Shown: positions 54,656 through 56,387 of the stretch, piece by piece
How positions within the stretch are numbered: the stretch's first letter is position 1
Layout: each line of letters starts with the position of its first letter
Origin: Aliivibrio sp. S4MY1
Lineage (GTDB): Bacteria; Pseudomonadota; Gammaproteobacteria; Enterobacterales; Vibrionaceae
DNA: 56,387 nucleotides
Assembly: GCF_028765545.1 (NCBI RefSeq)
Contig: NZ_JARACP010000020.1
Location: 1 to 56,387, forward strand
Direction of reading: 5' to 3'
Notes under the pieces: model-generated
What the model was told of the DNA's origin: nothing
Databases searched by the model: none
The model's input: the letters and a program-made list of their open reading frames with translations, nothing else
Position numbers and translations under genes: made by a program

Positions 54656-55128
54656 TAGATTAGCCCTCGCTCTGCAAAAGAGACGCAGGTTTCCCCGACA
54701 ACAATGTGATCTAATACTTGAACATCAATGAGTGCTAACGCCTCTTTTAAACGTGTCGTAATTCGTTTATCAGCCTGTGATGGCGTTGACTCTCCTGATG
54801 GGTGATTGTGCGCAAATATTACCGCCGCCGCATTCACTTCTAAAACTGCTTTTACAACCTCTCTTGGGTAGACACTTGCCGCATCTACGGTTCCTTGAAA
54901 TAGCTCTTTAAATTCAATTAATCGATGTTGGTTATCAAGTAATAAAACAGCGAATACCTCACGCTCATAATGTCCCAGTTTGTAACGTAAATAATTTTGT
55001 GTCGCAGTAGGGTTAGAGAATGCGTCTCCACGAACATAGCGGTTAGCAAGGATCTCGGCAGCGTACTCTAGAATTTCATTTTCTTGGTAACGCTGTTGTT
55101 TTAGATAATGAGAGGATTTATTCGACAT
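54655..55128 (-). CDS. RadC-family JAB/MPN protein
   Basis: This 157-residue protein has the full JAMM-type metal motif of RadC proteins (FAHNHPSGESTPSQAD) near residue 110 and a C-terminal DHIVVGE segment. Short RadC proteins without the N-terminal helix-hairpin-helix domain are common on genomic islands; despite the name, a role in DNA repair is not established. AGGAG lies seven bases before the ATG. It leads a minus-strand operon with DUF2787 and is divergent from alpA. Confidence 0.9.
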   Translation of the reverse strand: MSNKSSHYLKQQRYQENEILEYAAEILANRYVRGDAFSNPTATQNYLRYKLGHYEREVFAVLLLDNQHRLIEFKELFQGTVDAASVYPREVVKAVLEVNAAAVIFAHNHPSGESTPSQADKRITTRLKEALALIDVQVLDHIVVGETCVSFAERGLI

Positions 55129-55274
55129 ATTAGCTCCTAATGTGAATCAGTATTTGTCTTCACATAGATGATATATACCTGAAAATAAATAGATTAAGAG
55201 TGATTTTTTGAACGTCATTTTTTTTAACATCATCGGCTTATCTCATGAGCATATAGACGTAGGAGAACGTCCCC

Positions 55275-55460
55275 ATGAGATTTTTAAGATTAAAAGAAGT
55301 AATGGCATTAACCGCGTTAGGTCGTTCAAGTATTTACAAATTTATGAGTGAAGGTCGATTCCCTCAAACGATTTCATTAGGCGATAGAGCCGTAGCATGG
55401 GTGGAAAGCGAAATTGAAGAATGGATGCATGAACGCCTAAGCCAACGTGACGAAAAATAA
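55275..55460 (+). CDS. AlpA-family phage/island regulator
   Basis: This 61-residue MerR-like winged HTH protein has the AlpA pattern (RLKEVMALTALGRSSIYKFM and AVAWVESEIEEWM). AlpA proteins activate excision or prophage genes. The start has AGGAG nine bases upstream. It is divergent from radC across 146 bases, which should hold both promoters and its operator. It probably regulates this element, though the integrase itself is damaged. Confidence 0.9.
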   Translation: MRFLRLKEVMALTALGRSSIYKFMSEGRFPQTISLGDRAVAWVESEIEEWMHERLSQRDEK

Positions 55461-55563
55461 GCCTAAGTAACCCTCAAAAGAACAAATCAATCACACGACA
55501 CTAAAAAATAATTAATGTAGGTCAATTACAAAGACCAGTAAATCTAAAATAAGGAATAACCCT

Positions 55564-56010
55564 ATGAGCACAAATACTTACTCAATTTACGTCGATGGCG
55601 CAGCACCAAATAATCAAGGTGGCTGTATGAAAGGCGGTATTGGAATTGCTGTATATGATGAAGATAATGATTTAATTGATACATGTTCAATCACAATCAA
55701 TAGAGCAACGGATAATGCGGAGCTAGAACTCATGGCATTAGTGGAAGGGTTAGAATATGCCGCTGATGGCTCGATCATTTATTCAGACAGTGAGTTCTGT
55801 GTAAAGGGCTACAACGAATGGCTTGATGGTTGGAAGGCGAAAGGGTGGCGCAAAGCTGATAAGAAGCCTGTGGCTTATCGTGAGTTATGGCAACAAGTGG
55901 ATACATTGCGTAAAGATAAGTATGTAGAAGTAGTTAAAGTGAGAGCTCATAGTGGGGTAGAAGGAAATGAAAAAGCTGATTCTTTAGCATCAATGGCCGC
56001 TCGAAAATAA
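55564..56010 (+). CDS. Ribonuclease HI-like protein
   Basis: This 148-residue protein has the RNase H fold and the four catalytic acids: D in SIYVDGA, E in NAELELMAL, D in IIYSDSEF, and D near the end (EKAD) after HSGVEGN. It should cleave RNA in RNA-DNA hybrids. The gene is 103 bases after alpA, same direction. AlpA plus RNase H is a pairing seen in Vibrio islands such as VSP-II. It is not the cellular rnhA in context. Confidence 0.88.
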   Translation: MSTNTYSIYVDGAAPNNQGGCMKGGIGIAVYDEDNDLIDTCSITINRATDNAELELMALVEGLEYAADGSIIYSDSEFCVKGYNEWLDGWKAKGWRKADKKPVAYRELWQQVDTLRKDKYVEVVKVRAHSGVEGNEKADSLASMAARK

Positions 56011-56017
56011 AGGTATT

Positions 56018-56066
56018 AATAAGATGGCAGAGCCAAATTTGGTGTCTTACATCTTATTATTATTTT
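56018..56066 (+). terminator. Terminator after the RNase H gene
   Basis: A 9-pair outer stem (AATAAGATG / CATCTTATT) with an inner CCAAATTTGG self-complement lies 8 bases after the stop and is followed by ATTATTTTTT. Confidence 0.75.
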
Positions 56067-56387
56067 TTATTCTCTTTAGAGAAGCATACACATTTATTTT
56101 TCGTGGGGTACTTCAATTTAATAAAGATTATATAACATGAGAATAAATTTGTGTATTAGTAATTAGGTTAAGTTAACACTAAGTTCGCATGATAACTGAT
56201 AACTAGTTCCCTACATTTCTCACTATTTAACCCAACAGCGCCCCGGTTAAGTTGCAACAATTGATATTTAATGGTTATTTTTTCCAGGAAAGTGTCATTT
56301 TTTTGTAAAAAAAATCAAATTATTGATACTTTTACATATAGACTATGTCTTAAAATGTATTAAGATATGTCAGAAGTAATTTAAAGT
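56067..56387. other. Gene-free, AT-rich right end
   Basis: I see no gene in the last 320 bases. Apart from the TGGGGTACT copy there are only T-rich runs near 56280-56330. It may be the flank of the element or the upstream region of a gene beyond the window. Confidence 0.5.
56104..56112 (+). repeat. Third TGGGGTACT copy, possible right att-like site
   Basis: TGGGGTACT repeats the sequence at 46352-46360 exactly, 9.75 kb away and beyond the last recognisable element gene. A right boundary here is inferred, not proven; a 9-base match can occur by chance. Confidence 0.4.

Noticed and set aside
1-56387. CRISPR array, tRNA, rRNA or intact insertion sequence
   Set aside because: No regularly spaced direct repeats, tRNA-like cloverleaf or transposase frame were seen by eye; a profile scan was not possible.

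Overview
The window looks like a chromosomal segment of a marine Vibrionaceae bacterium, most likely an Aliivibrio (Vibrio fischeri group). The evidence is the low GC content and a set of gamma-proteobacterial and Vibrio-type genes: treR-treB-treC, an Mlc-type ROK repressor, pykA, queE, ltaE, ravA-viaA, anmK/nagZ, and DUF3069, DUF2960 and DUF3010 proteins. The assignment rests on recognition only; no database was searched. I saw no rRNA, tRNA or CRISPR array.

Bases 1-8640 form a very AT-rich signalling block. A window-truncated EAL-GGDEF protein and a membrane GGDEF protein are followed, tightly spaced, by a zinc-ribbon (TackOD1-like) protein with a degenerate GGDEF tail, a family-2 membrane glycosyltransferase and an HlyD-type periplasmic adaptor. 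An 81-residue unknown protein and a methyl-accepting chemotaxis protein come next. The first five genes look like one c-di-GMP-linked glycan synthesis and export unit, and they are the best candidate here for an undescribed system.

Bases 8642-46302 are mostly ordinary chromosome. In order they hold gltS; a solo rodA-like SEDS gene; two tandem long RluA-type pseudouridine synthases and an RRM protein; an OmpU-like porin; a siderophore-iron reductase and anmK, divergent from nagZ (cell-wall recycling); a large lipoprotein; the trehalose locus with visible TreR operators and a CRP site; pykA; queE; mlc; ltaE; ravA-viaA; and small DUF proteins. A 37-residue putative lipoprotein, an HD-GYP phosphodiesterase with an ABC-substrate-binding-like sensor, a second gltS, an outer-membrane beta-barrel, an ABC exporter, a YeiR-type zinc GTPase and ylqF complete the stretch.

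Bases about 46330 to at least 56110 are a degraded integrative element just upstream of ylqF. It has GGGGTAC repeats, a tyrosine integrase missing its N-terminus and carrying an in-frame TAG, a putative replication module (317-residue protein and an inovirus Gp2/YagK-type protein behind an RBS-masking inverted repeat), a cargo pair (WYL-like regulator and lipoprotein), unknown small proteins, a protein split by a second in-frame TAG, two DUF2787 proteins, RadC, AlpA and RNase HI. The AlpA/RNase H/RadC set resembles the backbone of Vibrio pathogenicity-type islands. The right end of the element is not certain.
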